Assembly: GCF_027595985.1 (NCBI RefSeq)
Contig: NC_073304.1
Coordinates: forward strand, 145,445,246-145,509,245
Source of the DNA: Sorex araneus
Taxonomy: Eukaryota; Chordata; Mammalia; Eulipotyphla; Soricidae
Length of the DNA: 64,000 bases
Reading direction: 5' to 3'
Position 1 is the first letter of the stretch, and each line of letters begins with the position of its first letter. The notes beneath the pieces were generated by a model. It made no database searches and had not been told where the DNA came from. It saw only the letters and a program-made list of their open reading frames with translations. Positions 47,119 through 58,739 of the stretch are shown here, piece after piece. Position numbers and translations under genes: made by a program.

Positions 47119-47646
47119 GACTCTCTGCCCACACGCCTGGCTGTCTTCCCCGGGGCCCCTTGGAGGAGATGGGCTCCAGCTTCCCTCCCCACCCCGAGCA
47201 GAGCTCCCGTCAGCCAAAGACCTCCAGAACCTAGCTACAACCATGCTCGAGGCCCCTCTCCACATGATCAGACAGGCCTCACGCATGAAGGTACTGGCAG
47301 AGGAACCCAGGTGTGTGTAATCCCATCAAGGGCCAACATCCAGAGACTTAAAAGCAAGCTCCCAGAAGTGATATCTTATAGCCTACTTCTCCCTCTGGGA
47401 GGTTTCTTCAAAGAGTTTCCTGCCCACTTGGAACAGCTTTGCAAGCTTCCCATGGTGTTTTCTTATGCTAAATCCAGTAACAAGCTGGATCTCATTCCCC
47501 TGACCCTGAAAGAGCCTCCAGTGCGACATCATTGGGAGGGCCAGGTCGAGAGACTTCTAAGATCTCAGGGAAAGGACGAATGGAGAGGTTACTGAGCCCG
47601 CTTGAGAAATCCACGATTAACAGGATTTCGTGATTTGTGATTCGTG
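47119..47646 (+). mobile_element. Composite retroposon B1 (GC-rich head, SOR-type 3' module)
   Basis: A 528-bp unit exactly bounded by the 13-bp duplication ACTTAACAAGAGA (47106-47118 and 47647-47659). The first part is GC-rich and unlike the SINE. The last 140 bp contain 'ccctgaaagagcctcc', 'gacgaatggagaggttactg' and 'gcccgcttgagaaatc', related to the 3' module of the long SOR SINE. There is no poly-A tail; it ends 'gatttgtgattcgtg'. A 184-codon frame with ATG at 47044, outside the element, runs through it to 47595. Its head is distantly alignable to element B2. Confidence 0.7.
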
Positions 47647-47659
47647 ACTTAACAAGAGA

Positions 47660-47826
47660 TGGAGGGAGAGTACACACAGGTAAGGTGCTTGCCTTGTTTG
47701 TGGCTGACCCAGGTGAAATCCCTGGCATTTTTTCTTGTTCTCCAGAGCACTTCAGGGGTGATTCCTGAGTGAAGAACCAAGAGTAACCCCTGAGGATCAC
47801 CAGGTGAGGTGATCCCCTCCAAATTA
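47660..47826 (+). mobile_element. Diverged SOR-like SINE
   Basis: 'ggtaaggtgcttgccttgtt', 'tggctgacccaggtgaaatccc', 'gattcctgagtgaagaacc', 'agtaacccctgagg'. SINE order preserved, substitutions many. Confidence 0.7.
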
Positions 47827-48780
47827 AAATGTTACTTAACAAAGTTTTATTTCAATATATATTTTGAATGTCTTAAACGTAAGAAGCCCAACAATAAAAT
47901 AAATCTATCATAAAACTGACTGCATAAATCTTTTTTTTTAATTTGAAGGCTGAACATTTTGTTAACCTAAAATTAAATTTAGTGATGTTTATTTGGAAAT
48001 AAATTGTATGTACATAGATATGTATTAATATATGAATATCTAGAGAGTGATAATCTCTAGATAAGTTATCTAGGAGAACGCAGACACAATTAACAAACAT
48101 TTACTTCATTTTGTATTTCCTATTTTCTATAATTAACATAAATTTTGTAAAGAATTTCACTATATTATAGAGATGGCGAAGTTATTTTTGGTAATTGAAA
48201 GACAGGAGTTCATCAGTAATTTGGTTAACAACACATAGTATGATTTTTAGGTTTCTTGCAAAATAGAAATTATTTTGAGTCTCTCTTAGCTTATTACTTT
48301 GGCATTTTTTATAAATTTTTTTTCTCAATTACTTGACCTGAGGGAGCTACTCTTATGAATTTAGGAAGATCTGGGTGTATGCACCCCTGAGCACGGTGAA
48401 TATGTTTCCCCAAACACAGATTTTACAAGTGAATAGGTTTTTATCACATGGATTCAAGTGGGCTATGGAGTAGATAATTCGTCCAATTTCATTTCAATAA
48501 AATACTAATTTCTTATTTCCTGGCCCTCTGCTTTGAATAGAAGAATACAAGATCATAAAGAGTACCAAATAAGACTCAAATGTACAAGGGATTTTGCAAA
48601 TGCCCAGAGTAGAAGTTTGGTAAGCTTTTTCTCTAAAGGGTGAAATAGTAAAAAGGGCCAATGTTTCAGCCTTTGTAGCACTTAGATATCTATATTAGAA
48701 CTACTCAACTTCCCTGCTGTCATGTGAATATGTCCCACAATCTGATATGATTGTTTTTCTATTACTTTCTAGCAAAGTTT
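47827..48780. other. Intergenic DNA with an inverted repeat
   Basis: AT-rich. Contains TATCTAGAGA (48037-48046) and its reverse complement TCTCTAGATA (48054-48063) with a 7-nt loop. No gene. Confidence 0.5.
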
Positions 48781-48790
48781 CTCAAATATA

Positions 48791-49722
48791 GGATCACTGT
48801 ATCACTGTATAACTGTCATCCCCTTGTTCATCAATTTGCTCAAGCAAATGCCAGTAATGTCTCCATTCATCCCTGTCTCATGCTAGTGCAGCCCGATTGC
48901 ATATTGGGGTCTCTTTCAGGGACAGGAGAATGAGGACCATCGTTGTTACTGCTTTTGGCATATCAAATATGCCACGGGTAGCTTGCCAGGCTCTGCCATG
49001 CAGGCAGGATACTCTTGGTAGCTTGCTGGGCTCTCCAAGACGGATGGAGGCTTTTGGGGCAGCCTCTAATTGCCTTTACAGGTGTTCCCAGTCAGGCATA
49101 TATATATTTCCCGCTACAATTTGTTGTTTACTGTCTGAACCCCACCTAATATGGTGTGGAAATTATGGAAAATGAGTAGGGAGTGTCTTATGATATATGG
49201 CTTGGCCATGAAAGTGGCTGAGCAGTCCAAGAATATGTTCACTCATTTGTGAGGATCAGCCCGAGCGTGTGGAAAGTGGCCTGGAGCATGGCGGTGTTTG
49301 GGTTGTGGAAGTTGGCTACCAGGGCTGGGTCCCTTGGGGCAGGGAGGTTTCTCATCTGTCCCTCTCTGGGGCGCCCCGAGAGAAAATAACCTGGCACGGA
49401 GTCCGGTGTCATGGTTATGGGGCCTCATTTTATGCTCCCTTTTGGGAGAAGCAGCCGTGAAATCTGGATGGTGACCCATGAGGAGATTATCTGGCGCCAG
49501 TAGGAAGTGGTTTATGGGCATGACCCCTGGGTTGCCAGAGACTCGGGGAAGCAGGCAGAAGATCTCTGCTCCTGGGTCCCATTGAGCCCAGAGTACAAGA
49601 TCACAAAATTCTGCATTACGTGGGTTCTGTGGAACTTCATTCAGGCATGAGGCTTGGCCTGAGCATATGAAAAGTGGCCTGGAGTGTGGCGGTGGTTGAG
49701 TTGTGAAGGTTGGCTGCTAGTG
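48791..49722 (-). mobile_element. Composite retroposon B2 (partially duplicated head, SOR-type 3' module)
   Basis: A 932-bp unit exactly bounded by the 10-bp duplication CTCAAATATA (48781-48790 and 49723-49732). On the minus strand its 3' part is the long-SOR second module ('agcctggcaagctaccc', 'atatgccaaaagcagtaac', 'gaatggagacattactgg'), without the tRNA-like A/B-box head. The 5' part is GC-richer and holds two diverged copies of an about 80-bp segment (49255-49335 and 49650-49722), a partial head duplication with a 395-bp period. A 92-codon sense frame (49243-49521) aligns in phase with part of the B1 frame. Confidence 0.7.
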
Positions 49723-49732
49723 CTCAAATATA

Positions 49733-51768
49733 ATAATAGGAGCAATTGAAGTTTCAAGACAACCTGTCATTGAAATCTTGACCCAGGTTCTTTCAGCAAT
49801 TTGCATATGCTGTTTTAGGTAGACCATCTTTATCAATACCTGCCTCCACCAGGGTTAAGAACACCCACTAACTACAATTTACCTTTGGTGATGACCACAG
49901 GCTTGTTTAACAGCTGAGTAGTCTGACTGGAAATGCCTTCAGCTTAGTGAGGGCAGATGAATCATTCCAGGAATAAAGGAACCCAGAGCAGCCATAGAGA
50001 AAGGAGCTTCATTATGACTTCATTATGACTTGGCATTCAGATACATCTAGCCCATAACTCAGAAATCACATTCCTACTCACAAACTCTTGCATTCCCTGG
50101 CTTTGTCAAGTGTTATGAGAATATGGAAGGGAGGCTCCCACTGGCAATTATTTCAGTCACCATACACACCCAGAGCCAGCCCATCCACCAACAGGGCTCA
50201 AAATTGAAGTAAACAAAATTATATAGTCTGAACCCAAGTCATCCTATACTTCTCAGGGTGCAAAAATTCTGAAATTCAGATCCCAGTGAAGGCCTGGCAA
50301 AAGTTCTTTCAGATTTGTCCTCCATTGGAAGAAACTTTCAGAACATTTAGTAAGACCCAGTATTCCACAATTCTTTGAAGAACTTTCCAGGAAAGAGGCA
50401 CCATGACACTCCTACTTACCTTGTATTCCACAACACTGTGGAAGGACACCTACCTGGAACCAGTTGTCATTTTCATGTTTCTCATATGAGACCAGCTGCC
50501 CACTAAAGAGCCTTAGGATAACAGCTACAAGTGAAAATTCTGGCAGCATCATACATGGTTCAGATTAAAAACTCCATTTGGTTTTACTACAAATAAACAC
50601 ATACTACTGATAGCAAGTAAATTGATTACTTGAAATATGTGACAGAAATACTTATGCCTGTTTCTTTCATAGTTGCATATTTGTGATATTTTCCTATAAT
50701 ACTAAGTGTGGACATCATTTTTGTATTTTGTTTTGCAATCTAAAATGTATTTCAGTCTCAGAGAAACAGTCTATGAATCTGGGGGAAATGATTAAAAACA
50801 AAATATTTGACTTCCTGTTTCCCAGAAGTGTTTTGTTTCCATTTATGGCCCAACATTTCTCTTCAAATAATTGAGGGAGTCATTCAAATGAGTTAGTCTC
50901 CTAGAGCTCAGTAGAAGTGACAGCCTTGTAGACACCTTGCCCCAGAAAGTTTCTGAATTGCTGCCACTAGTGTAGCGAAGACACCTTGGGGTGGAAACAG
51001 GATGACCCATTTGATACAGTAGAGTAATCTTGCCAGCTGAGGAGGGCCCCTCAAGCCCTGCTCTTCAGAAATCCCAGATTCACACCCTCTCCAGAAGCTT
51101 AAGTCCAGCAACATTTCTGGCCTCACCTCACAGTTTGGAATGAGAATTTGTTGAATATGCATTCCTTTAGTAATTTTTCCTGGGAAAGAATCAGCTGGGA
51201 ATTAAATGGCCTTATTGAGAGTCTTACTGAGAGCCTTCCACAGAAGAGTGGATTCTCTGACCCTCCACCAGAGTTCCATTAATGCACTAGAGTGTATGGG
51301 AAGGAAGTCCCATCACCATCAGTGTTATGTTTTGTCTCTATAAACAAAAATGACCACACTGTAGTTTGTCAGAACCTAGCCTTTTGAAATTATAAACTCT
51401 ACAGGCCAAGTCATCTAAGTTGGAGCAAACTCTCTTGAGAATTATGACATACAAATATAAGGATCATGACTCACTGTGTAGGAGACATGAAGAACATGTT
51501 CTCCAAGACTGACCTTTCTACCCTTTCTTTCTCTTCCTGAAACTCTTTGAACCCTGCTCTGAAAACGCCTTAATGGAAACTACAGTCCACATTCCTGCCC
51601 ATGAGGCCATGCCTGTGCCCTATCTTATCCCGAGAGATTAGCAGAAATGCGTGGTTAGGTCAAGAGAAGTAGAATTTGTACTTTTACTACTAATGAAGAA
51701 GGTGTAGTAGGCATCATGATCATCAGTATGAGCATCACATGGGGTAATGAAAAATAGGGATATTAAAA
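49733..51768. other. Intergenic DNA, nothing recognised
   Basis: 2 kb of apparently unique sequence without young repeats, amid repeat-dense flanks. No frame has a recognisable domain. Confidence 0.5.
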
Positions 51769-51781
51769 GAGACAAAATCTT

Positions 51782-52090
51782 TTTTTAAAATTTTTATTAG
51801 TGAGTACCATGAGGTACAGTTACAAACTTATGAACTTTCATGTTTGTGTTTCGTTTACATCCCTCCACCAGTGCCCATTCAACTCCACCAATGTTCCTAG
51901 TATCCCTCCTACCACTCCCACCCCAAACCCCACCACCCCACCCTGCCTCTGCGTCAGGGAATTCCCTTTTGTTCTCTCTCTCTTGTTGGATATTGTAGTT
52001 TGCAATAGAGGTATTGAGTGACTGTCATGTTCGGTCTATAGTCTTTCGGCACACAGCTTTCAACCCGAGTGGGTCTTCCCAACATTAAAT
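51782..52090 (-). mobile_element. L1-type 3' end with target-site duplication
   Basis: In minus orientation it ends with 'ggtggagttgaatgggcactggtggagggatg' and an A-rich tail. It is a variant of the L1-like terminus. The 13-bp repeat GAGACAAAATCTT flanks it (51769-51781 and 52091-52103). Non-coding. Confidence 0.88.
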
Positions 52091-52211
52091 GAGACAAAAT
52101 CTTAACTAAAGGCATTAAGAATTTTTTTTACCCACTCACACATTGTCGACCTATGAACTTTTTATAGGGAGAAAAAATTAATCCAATTTATTTCTGTTAC
52201 TATGATTGTAT

Positions 52212-52444
52212 GCTCAGGATAGCACAGCAGGTAGAGCGTTTACTTTGCACGCGGCCGACCTGGGTTTGATTCCTCCATATCTCTTGGAGAGCCTGGCAAG
52301 CTACTGAGAGTATTCCGCCCAAACGGCAGAGCCTGGCAAGCTACTCATGGCATATTCAATATGCCAAAAACAGTAGCAAGTCTCACAATGGAGAAGTTAC
52401 TGGTGACCACTCAAGCAAATCGAAGAACAATGGGATGACAGTGC
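52212..52444 (+). mobile_element. Long-form SOR SINE, full length
   Basis: Head with 'gatagcacagcaggtag' and 'gggtttgattcc', two 'gagcctggcaagctac' units, 'atatgccaaaaacagtagc', tail 'caatgggatgacagtgc', no poly-A. The 14-bp repeat TACTATGATTGTAT flanks it (52198-52211 and 52445-52458). The best example here of the long, tail-less form. Confidence 0.93.
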
Positions 52445-52508
52445 TACTATGATTGTATATCTGTTGCCTACAATCAGTATGAATTTGAGTAAATTAAAAT
52501 ATGGCATC

Positions 52509-52683
52509 TTGAGGCCAGAGCATGATATAGCAGATAGGGTTCTTGCCCTGTATACTACCTACAAAGGTTTGATCTCAGCATCCCATTTTAGACCCCAGGC
52601 CCAGCCAGGAGTAATCCCTCAGTGCAGAGTCAGGAATAAGTCCTGAACACTCCTGGGTGGGACCCAAATAAAAATTAAATAAA
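52509..52683 (+). mobile_element. Diverged SOR-like SINE
   Basis: 'gccagagcatgatatagcag' head, 'tttgatctcagcatccca', 'gtgcagagtcaggaataag', A-rich end. Confidence 0.75.
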
Positions 52684-52749
52684 ATGGAATGTGACACATT
52701 GAATGGCCATTTTGTTTTTCAATTTTATTAAACTTCAAGGATTTACAAA

Positions 52750-52912
52750 CCAGAGAGACAGCACAACATGCTAGAGCAAAGAATTTGCATGTATGAGACC
52801 TGGGTTTGCCCCAGCACCACATATAGGTTCCCTGGTCACCCCAGGAATAACTTGTCCCCATAAGCCATAAACTTGTAGTAGCCCCTGAATAGTACTGGGT
52901 GTGACCAAAAAA
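52750..52912 (+). mobile_element. Diverged SOR-like SINE
   Basis: 'ccagagagacagcacaacatg', 'gagacctgggtttgcccc', 'gaatagtactgggtgtgacc'. Its tail runs into the adjoining TA microsatellite. Confidence 0.7.
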
Positions 52913-52914
<2 letters not shown>

Positions 52915-52957
<43 letters not shown>

Positions 52958-52990
52958 TATATATGCATATGTGTGTGTGTGTATGGGTGT
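52915..52990. repeat. (TA)n/(GT)n microsatellite
   Basis: About 18 uninterrupted TA units, then mixed TA/CA and GTGTGT. It probably grew from the tail of the preceding SINE. Confidence 0.95.
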
Positions 52991-52993
52991 ATA

Positions 52994-53206
52994 GGCTGGA
53001 GTGATAGCACAGTGGGTAGGGTGTTGCCTTGCACACAGCCGACCCAGGTTCAATTACTTCGTCTCTCTCGGAGAGCCCAGCAAGATACCAAGAGTATCTG
53101 GCCTGCACGGCAGAGCCTGGCAAGCTACCCATGTTGTATTAGATATGCCATAAAATAGTAACAAGTCTCATAATGATAATGGAGATATTACTGGTGCTAC
53201 AGTGCA
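52994..53206 (+). mobile_element. Long-form SOR SINE
   Basis: 'ggctggagtgatagcacagtgggtagg' head, 'aggttcaattac', 'ctctcggagagcc' and 'gcctggcaagctacccatg', 'gatatgccataaaatagtaac', 'ttactggtgctacagtgc'. The 3' end is followed by a GATA microsatellite. Confidence 0.88.
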
Positions 53207-53213
53207 TATATAT

Positions 53214-53214
53214 G

Positions 53215-53260
<46 letters not shown>

Positions 53261-53284
53261 CATAGATAGGGAGATAGGGAGATA
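53214..53284. repeat. (GATA)n microsatellite
   Basis: About eleven GATA units followed by GATAGGGA variants. Confidence 0.96.
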
Positions 53285-54083
53285 ATCTTAAGATTTGAAA
53301 CCTATTTTAGTCAAATATCAGCATTAAATAGTAACTGTACATTAGTTCATAAACTTTAACAAAAAATGAAAGCAACGAGTATTTAATATTTTAGACTTGA
53401 CAAATCATTTGGTCCTTCCCCTGTAGCATTAAAAGAGCCACAGATAATCTATATAAATGGTTATATACATGTCATATTTCATATAGGAAAAATGTAAATA
53501 AATAGAAGCACTGTGCCTCTGTAAAACTTTATTTGTGGGCTAAATTTATATAATATTTACATGTTATGCAATTTACTTTATTTTTAGTTTATATATAATA
53601 TATATTTGTAATTTGGGGGTCACACCTGGCAGTGCTAAGGGTCTATTCTTGGGGTCTGTTCTCAGGAATTATATAGAGTTGGGTTCAAACCTGGGTGACT
53701 GTGTGCAAGACAAGTGCTTTGCCTGCTATATTATTTCTCTTTCCTCATATCCTTCACTTTAATCTCTCACTTTAATCTCTCTCACTAGCTCACTTTTGCT
53801 TCTATTGTCACCTCTCTTTCTCTGACTCTTCAGCTTCCCTCATTCATTTCTTAGAGATACATGATCTAGGCCCACCAGACTAAGGCCAGGGCTCAAAGGC
53901 AATAAAGGAATAATAATAAAATCAAGGCAAAAATCTTTTTACCCAAATTGACATCATTGCAACACTTCTGATGTAGAAAATGAGCTAATAGCATATTTGA
54001 ATTGCTTTTTATAAAATCTTAAATAGCTTGCAAATGTTGTGGTTTTAAAATACCTTCCTGAACTGGATGTTTCGTTCCCATTT
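53285..54083. other. Intergenic DNA around an old SINE
   Basis: Apart from the minus-strand SINE at 53612-53740, no feature is recognisable in these 800 bp. Confidence 0.45.
53612..53740 (-). mobile_element. Old SOR-like SINE
   Basis: The minus strand reads 'ataatatagcaggcaaagc', 'caggtttgaacccaactc', 'cactgccaggtgtgacccccaaa'. Diverged. Confidence 0.65.
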
Positions 54084-54100
54084 AAAAATCCCCTTTCAAA

Positions 54101-54300
54101 GTGAAATTTATCAGTTATGCAAGGGGGGTTGGGGGATGAGGGGTGGGATGTATACTGGGTTTTTTTTTTTTTTTGGTGGTGGAATATGGGCACTGGTGTA
54201 AGGACAGGTTTTTGAGCATTGTATAACTGAGACATAAGCCTGAGAACTTTAACTTTCCACATGGTGATTCAATAAAATAAATTTTAAAAAATAAATAAAT
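54101..54300 (+). mobile_element. 5'-truncated copy of the composite A family
   Basis: Matches the last 200 bp of element A2: 'gtgaaatttatcagttatgc', G-run, 'ggtggtggaatatgggcactggtg', 'actttccacatggtgattcaataaa', then an AAAT-rich tail. AAAAATCCCCTTTCAAA (54084-54100) and AAAAATTCCCTTTCAAA (54301-54317) flank it with one mismatch. A T-run has expanded inside. Confidence 0.85.
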
Positions 54301-54317
54301 AAAAATTCCCTTTCAAA

Positions 54318-55859
54318 ATTAGAATTCTGAATTTCATTATTTTCTTAAATGTCATGCTTAAAGCCATAGAATTGCTACTAATGTCTATGACATTTGACAT
54401 GAATGATGTAATACATATTCATTAAAGAGAATTTCTTGGCCAGTCACAATTCTAGTACTCCATTAATTTAGATGAATGGCATCTAAATCCATGCCCACCT
54501 ATCAGTTCTCTGTTAGCTAAGTAACACTGAGCTGGGATTAGCAGCGAAAACTGTAGAACTCTGATCCTCTTGAATTAATTAATGGAAACCGAAATCTAAA
54601 AAGTCAATACTTCACTTAGAGTCTCCCATATTTCTTTTTGTTTTATTAAAAATGAGAAGGAGACTTTCAGATAGGAGAACAGGAAAGAGAAGCAAAAAGC
54701 TACCCAAACATCCCCCTCCAGACTTGGTTAAAATCAGCGTGCTCCAGAAGCCACAGAGCTAGACAGATGCAAGACCCAAAACTTGAGTTATAGTTTCTAA
54801 AACTATTTTAGGAAGAAGATGAGAGGGGGAGCAATTTGACCTCAGCCATCTGTGACCCCATTAGAAGTGAGGGCATTCTTTGTTGGTCACTTTCAGTTCC
54901 TTTGTTTTAATCTCTTACAAAATTTTACTTATAAGAGTCACTTCTTGTAACTAAACAACACTTGAAAGGACAGAAACTCATTTTTCTTTCCATCAAAGTA
55001 TGCATCTATAACCTCATGAAAACCTTAAATTGAAAATGTTAAAAGCTGATGTCAGTTTCTCCTTCAATTTCACAGAGCACACTGTCAAACTAAAACAATC
55101 TTGATGATGAAAAGAAATCATCAGAAGCAGGAAAGCACCACAAAAAACAACAATCTTCATTTATGGAAAGATTTTATTTGTTTAAGAAATCTAATGGAAG
55201 GAAAAGAAATTTTCTATTATCACAAATGTCACCCAGCTGGTGCCTGGCAGTAAAAGTGTCAGCATCAACAGTGTTATTAAAAGAAAATAAGTTTTTCAGA
55301 TTTTGGTACCCGGAATTTACAGCCCATCAGAAAAAAAGTAAAGTTTAGAGCATAATGGCTGTGAACTGTGAAAGTTTATGTTTGCCTTGAAATCTTATTT
55401 CTACAGTATAGATAAAATTATGATAAAATTGCCTGAAAATAAACTTTATGATAAGATTTCTGATTATACAAAATAGCTTATTGGTAGCAGTGGTTCCATG
55501 CTATAGTTTTTTTTTTCAAATTTCTTTTATTTGACTGGATCTACAATGGCATTCATTGCTGAACTGGAATCACATTGTAATGCCATTTCTACCCAAAGCA
55601 AAGAGCAGGGTTAAGTAGCCTTTGAAAAGTACTTATAAGTAATTGGATATATACTGAATAACGGGATGTTGAATAACTGGAAATGTTTTGGGAAAGTTCT
55701 GTATTTTCAGCAAGGTATCAAAGCCCTCTTTACTTGGATGAATGATAAAGGAAGTCCTACAAATGCCTTTTACAGAAAATTCTCAAGTACCCACCATGCT
55801 TCCTGATGTCAACAGGTAACTATTAGATCCTATTATTTGTTAGCCCTTACATAATTTTC
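54318..55859. other. Intergenic DNA, nothing recognised
   Basis: 1.5 kb, AT-rich, no gene or young repeat recognised. Confidence 0.5.
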
Positions 55860-56155
55860 AGGAGGGAGCATCTCAAGCAGTGCTCAGGAGGTCCCCAGCT
55901 CTTCTCTATCAACCAGAGAGCTGTGGGTTCAGCACAAGGGCTCAAGAATATAATATTGTTTGGGCCCTACAAGACCCAGGGTACCTGGGCCACCCCAGAG
56001 GTTCTGGAAGAGTCCATAGTTATAGCCAGTGGTACTTAGGGACTTCTAGAACTTCACTTGTCTTTGCTCTAGGGGTTATACGCTGTCAAGAATCAAACAT
56101 AGGTTGAGTGGATGCACCCTCACAATACTCTTTTCCAGCCCTTCTACGTAAATTT
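55860..56155 (-). mobile_element. Old SINE-derived repeat
   Basis: The minus strand begins 'gggctggaaaagagtattg', has 'cctatgtttgattcttg' at the B-box place and 'ggtggcccaggtaccctgg' further on. It is longer than the short SINE, so it may be an old composite. Confidence 0.45.
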
Positions 56156-57079
56156 TATTTCAATTATTCTGTGCCAGGTGTCATATTATGTATATGGCAT
56201 GAATTATCCAATTCATGTACCAGACTGACTTCATTCATATTATAATTTGAGGAGGGGAAAATGATGTGTTACAGGATGAATTATGGTCTATCTGAGAGTG
56301 CATGGTTTACCTACCCAGTAGGTTGACATCAGCTCTGTCATCATTTATATTCCTTTAAAAAATTATATGAATTCTAAGGGTTCTTTTCAACAGCTACAAT
56401 TAACCGTCAGAGATAAATACTACTAAGTGAGCCCTCTTCCAACTCAAGGCACATTGAGTTTTTAAAAACTCTTCTCTAAACATTCCCTAGTCCACAGACC
56501 CAGCTCACTCTACCCCACCTCTACAAGCTAGGTAGTTACTGCCACTGGTCTACCCTCCTGACTGAGCTTGGCCCACCCAGATGCTGGATAGCCATCCTCA
56601 TCTAGAAACTTCTATTGCACAGTTTGTGTGACTATCTTCTCCTCTTCTCTTGCCAGAAATATGCCCAAATCACCAATCTTTTCATCCTCTTAATTTCTAT
56701 TACTTCTTTATTTTTACTATTTATTATAGATATTTATGCATGTATATATACTTATTAAATACATATATGTGAAATTATATAAATATAACATTTACTTTGT
56801 TTACTTAGTTTGCTTTTATCCTCAACAGGGTAGTCAACACATGTATACATTTATATTTAGACCACAATGACAAGCACACCGAGAATTCATAATAAATATC
56901 ACTCACCTGGATTAATGAAGTTACTTTCATTCACATCAGTCTTGACCTTAAAAGCCTAATTCTTAATCCAAAATTTAAAAAATTATTAATTTTATTATTT
57001 TTACTCTTTTCCTTGGTACATCTTTGATTTGTCAAAAGATTTGTAAACTCTCTGAGGAATATAACTTTAGATTATGCAT
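56156..57079. other. Intergenic DNA, nothing recognised
   Basis: AT-rich with short TA-rich patches near 56740-56800. No supported feature. Confidence 0.5.
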
Positions 57080-57095
57080 CATTACAATACTTTAT

Positions 57096-57991
57096 TTTTT
57101 ATTTATTTTTTTCAATTATTATTATTTTTCAATTTTATTGAATCACTGTGAGATAGTTATAAGCTTTCGTGTTTTTGGTTACCATCACACAAAGATCAAA
57201 CACCCACCCCTCCACTCAGTGCACATTCCCCACCACCAATATCCCTGGTATGCCCCCCACTTACCACCCTCCCCCTGCCTCCATGGCAAACAGTATTCCT
57301 CATACTCTCTCTCTACTTTTGGGCATCATGGCTTGCAACACAAACACTGAGAGGCCATCATGTTTGGTTCATTATCTACTTTTGGCACACATCTTCCAGC
57401 TGACTGATTCCTCCAGCCATCATTTTCTTAGTGATCCCTTCTCTATTCCAGATGCCTTCTCCCCTTCTGCTCATGAAGCAGGCTTCCAGCTGTGGGGCAA
57501 TCCTTCTGGTTCTTTTACCTACTGTCCTGGGGTGTCAGCCTCATGTGATGTTATTCTATACTCTACAAATGAGTGCAGACCCTTTATGCCTGTCCCTCTC
57601 TTTCTGACTCATTTCACTTAGCATGATACTCTCCATGTTTATCCATTTATAAGCAAATTTCACGACTTCATCTCTCCTAACAGCTGCATAGTATTCCATT
57701 GTATAGATGTACCAAAGTTTCTTTAACCAGTCGTCTGTTCTAGGGCACTTGGGTTGTTTCTAGAATTTGGCTGTTGTGAACAGTGCTGCAATGAACATAT
57801 AAGTACAAACGTCATTTCTACTGTGCTTTTTTGCATCCTCGGGATATATTCCCAGAAGTGGTACTATGAGGTCATATGGAAGCTCAATTTCTAGTTTTTG
57901 AAGGACTGTCCATGTTGCTTTCTAGAAAGGCTGGACCAGTCAGCATTCCCACCAACAGTGAAAGAGTGTCCCTTTTTCCCCATATCCACGC
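57096..57991 (-). mobile_element. 5'-truncated L1 with target-site duplication
   Basis: Same family and orientation as the 16304 copy and very similar to it: 'cactgtgagatagttataagc', 'tgcatagtattccattgta', 'agcattcccaccaacagtg'. The 16-bp repeat CATTACAATACTTTAT flanks it exactly (57080-57095 and 57992-58007). Frames at 57024-57621 are translations of it. Confidence 0.93.
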
Positions 57992-58580
57992 CATTACAAT
58001 ACTTTATACACAACTAAAAATCTTAAGCAACTATTTAGTGATTAATGTCTAAGAAAATTGTTTTTTTAAACTACATTGCCCACATGTTTATAGCTGTCTT
58101 ATCCTTTCATCCTTTGAAATTTAAGAATGAAGCTTCCAAATATAGGCAGCAGAATACTTCAAGATTTAAACCTCATGGAAATCTTGAGTGATCTTATACC
58201 ACTGTCAAAAGCAACAAATTAAAAAATAAACAAATAAGACTGTAAAAATTAAGTAGCGTCTGCATGGCAAAAGAAGCACAGGATAAAACTAAAGACAGCT
58301 AAATAAATGGGTAAAAACATTTGCATTCAATACTTTAGATAGAGGTTTGATATCCAGGATATGCAAAGTACTCACAACGATCAGTAACAAAAATTCAAAA
58401 CCCTATCAAAAATGGGGAGTGAAAATATATAGACATTTCTCAAGGGAAGACAGGCAGATGGCCATTAAGTACATTAAAAATGCTCAGCATCACTTATCAT
58501 CAGAGAAATGCAAAATCAAAACAATGAGATAGTTATCTCACACCAGAGAGAATGTCACATATCAAAAATAGTAGCAACAA

Positions 58581-58739
58581 GGGCTGGAGCGATAGCACAG
58601 CAGGTAGAGCATTTGTCTTGCACGCAGCTGACCCGGGTTCGATTCCCAGCATCCTATATGGTCCTCTGAGCATCTCCATGAGTAATTCCTGAGTGCAGAG
58701 ACAAGAGTAAGCCCTGTGTCACCCAAAAAGAAAAAAAAA
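58581..58739 (+). mobile_element. SOR SINE nested in L1
   Basis: Near-consensus head and GGTTCGATTCC B box, poly-A end. AGTAGCAACAA (58570-58580) and AGTAGGAACAA (58740-58750) flank it with one mismatch. Younger than the L1 it interrupts. Confidence 0.93.
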
